Source: Deltaproteobacteria bacterium
GTDB lineage: Bacteria > Desulfobacterota_E > Deferrimicrobia > Deferrimicrobiales > Deferrimicrobiaceae
Direction: 5' to 3'
Length of the DNA: 5,884 nucleotides
Assembly: GCA_023488945.1 (NCBI GenBank)
Contig: JAMDBZ010000054.1
Coordinates: forward strand, 1 to 5,884
In this document: one piece after another, positions 5,109-5,884 of the stretch
Numbering within the stretch: position 1 is the first letter of the stretch
How the letters are laid out: every line of letters begins with the position of its first letter
The notes under the pieces: generated by a model
What the model saw: the letters and a program-made list of their open reading frames with translations, nothing else
What the model was told of the DNA's origin: nothing
Databases searched by the model: none
Position numbers and translations under genes: made by a program

Positions 5109-5743
5109 GGGTCGGGATCTACGCCCGCGTCTCTACGACCGACAAGGGGCAGACCCCCGAGCCGCAGCTTGCACCGCTGCGGGAATACGCGAAGGCCCGG
5201 GGGTGGGAGATGCAGGAGTACGTCGATGTCGGCGAGAGCGGCGCGAAGGACCGCCGCCCCGCCCTCGACCGCCTCCTCGACGACGCCCGGAAACGGAGAC
5301 TCGACGGCGTCCTGGTCTGGAAGCTCGACCGCCTGGGCCGGAGCCTGAAACATCTCCTCGCGCTGTTCGAAGAGTTCCGCGCGCTCGGCGTCCAGTTCGT
5401 CTCCTACACGGAGAACCTGGACTTCGCCACGCCGGCGGGCCGGGCGATGGCGTCCCTTCTCGGCGTCTTCGCCGAATTCGAGCGCGACCTGATCCGGGAG
5501 CGGGTCCGGGCCGGGATGGCGAATGCGAGGGCGAAAGGGAAGCGGCCGGGACCCCGTTCAAAATTCGCTCCAGAGGATTTATGGACAGTGGGCCAGGCCC
5601 GAGGTAGGGGGATGAGCATCCGGTTGATTGCAAGGGAAATGAAGGTGTCGCCGGCCCTCGTTCACAAATCCCTCAAAATCCTCGCCGCGCGAGCGCCCGA
5701 AAATCAAGGGTCCGAGGAAGCGGAATCGACCGTTCACGGATGA
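5105..5743 (+). CDS. Small serine recombinase (resolvase/invertase family)
   Basis: Starting at GTG 5105, which overlaps the previous stop as GTGA, the product is 212 aa, the usual size for TnpR/Hin-type enzymes. The N-terminus GIYARVST carries R8 and the nucleophile S10. KLDRLGRS (73-80) is the DRxGR active-site motif with R76 and R79. TPAGRAMASLLGVFAEFERDLIRERVRAG (109-137) is the start of the E helix. Residues about 156-192 (SIRLIAREMKVSPALVHKSLK) form the C-terminal HTH. All key residues are present, so it should be active. It cuts both strands at a crossover site through a covalent phosphoserine link, resolving, inverting or integrating DNA. No crossover site is proven here, but the 72-bp palindrome is one candidate. 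The longer frame upstream of the GTG belongs to overlapping genes. Confidence 0.93.
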   Translation: MRVGIYARVSTTDKGQTPEPQLAPLREYAKARGWEMQEYVDVGESGAKDRRPALDRLLDDARKRRLDGVLVWKLDRLGRSLKHLLALFEEFRALGVQFVSYTENLDFATPAGRAMASLLGVFAEFERDLIRERVRAGMANARAKGKRPGPRSKFAPEDLWTVGQARGRGMSIRLIAREMKVSPALVHKSLKILAARAPENQGSEEAESTVHG

Positions 5744-5748
5744 GGTGA
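5742..5748 (+). promoter_or_regulatory. Orphaned ribosome binding site
   Basis: GAGGTGA directly overlaps and follows the recombinase stop codon, just where a ribosome site for a further gene of the chain would sit. The IS21-type end starts three bases later, so the gene this site served has probably been displaced or split by the insertion. This is inference from position and from the tight spacing in the rest of the block. Confidence 0.35.
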
Positions 5749-5750
5749 TT

Positions 5751-5884
5751 TGTAGACTGCGTATTCCGGTGAACTTGGCCAGTGATTCCGATCGAACCTG
5801 ACCAGCGATTCCGACGCAAGCCGACCAGCCGTCGGAGCGCAGCGACGCGGTCACTTCTTCTTACGTCAGGTGGTGCATTCGGTC
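5751..5884. mobile_element. Left end of an IS21-family insertion sequence (partial)
   Basis: The terminus reads TGTAGACTGCGTATTCCGG, starting with TG as IS21 elements do. It is followed by multiple terminal repeats: TTGGCCAGTGATTCCGA (5775-5791), CTGACCAGCGATTCCGA (5798-5814) and a degenerate CCGACCAGCCGTCGGAG (5821-5837). The three copies are spaced exactly 23 bp apart. A weaker copy of ATTCCGG lies at 5763-5769. IS21 transposase (IstA) binds such repeats at the element ends. The body with istA and istB should lie past the window. A possible GTG start at 5873 after CAGG is too close to the edge to judge. The other end and the target-site duplication cannot be seen. Confidence 0.85.
5775..5837. 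repeat. Three terminal repeats with 23-bp period
   Basis: The three copies share a (G/C)ACCAG or GGCCAG core at 5778, 5801 and 5824, at 23-bp intervals (about two helical turns). The first two also share GATTCCGA. The third keeps only the first half. Such repeats are the transposase binding sites at IS21-family ends. Confidence 0.85.

Noticed and set aside
1..5884. CRISPR array or tRNA/rRNA gene
   Set aside because: No regularly spaced identical repeats of CRISPR length and no tRNA or rRNA signature were seen. The only regular repeats are the 23-bp terminal repeats of the IS end.

Overview
The window reads as part of a GC-rich mobile or integrated genetic element (plasmid-like or integrative) in a bacterium. 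The main + strand block has strongly G/C-ending codons and tightly chained small genes. This would fit lineages such as Desulfuromonadota/Deltaproteobacteria, NC10 or Nitrospirota, but the sequence alone does not fix the taxon.

Layout. Positions 1-307 hold no convincing gene, only a possible 25-codon remnant, a short direct repeat and a hairpin. Positions 308-1314 carry two minus-strand genes overlapping by 4 bases: a five-cysteine zinc-ribbon-like protein of unknown role and a DUF5618-type helical protein. They are visibly less GC-rich than the rest. They diverge from the + strand block across an 18-base gap (1315-1332) that holds a near-symmetric -10-like sequence and no Shine-Dalgarno for either gene.

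The + strand block (1333-5743) opens with two small excisionase/AlpA-like helix-turn-helix proteins and a RepA/RecA-fold AAA ATPase with a C-terminal winged-helix-like segment, joined by 4-base stop/start overlaps. A short intergenic region then holds a 72-bp concentric imperfect palindrome (3013-3084), a good candidate for a replication origin, operator or recombination site. After it come two tiny four-cysteine zinc-ribbon genes within a region of overlapping or shifted frames (3103-3657), and a 407-aa protein with an N-terminal CCHC finger, charged coiled coils and three divergent helical repeats. Next is a 75-aa protein resembling only the dimerisation-helix part of a serine recombinase, then a full-length small serine recombinase of 212 aa. 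The last three again overlap by 4 bases.

Eight bases after the recombinase stop, the left end of an IS21-family insertion sequence begins (about 5751), with terminal repeats at 23-bp spacing. It continues past the window and probably cut the operon at its next gene.

Working picture (inference): the HTH proteins regulate or assist recombination, the ATPase is the replication or helicase-like motor, the palindrome is its likely cis site, and the recombinase resolves or inverts DNA, possibly modulated by the recombinase fragment. The zinc-ribbon proteins and the finger/coiled-coil protein are unassigned and are the novel part of the window.
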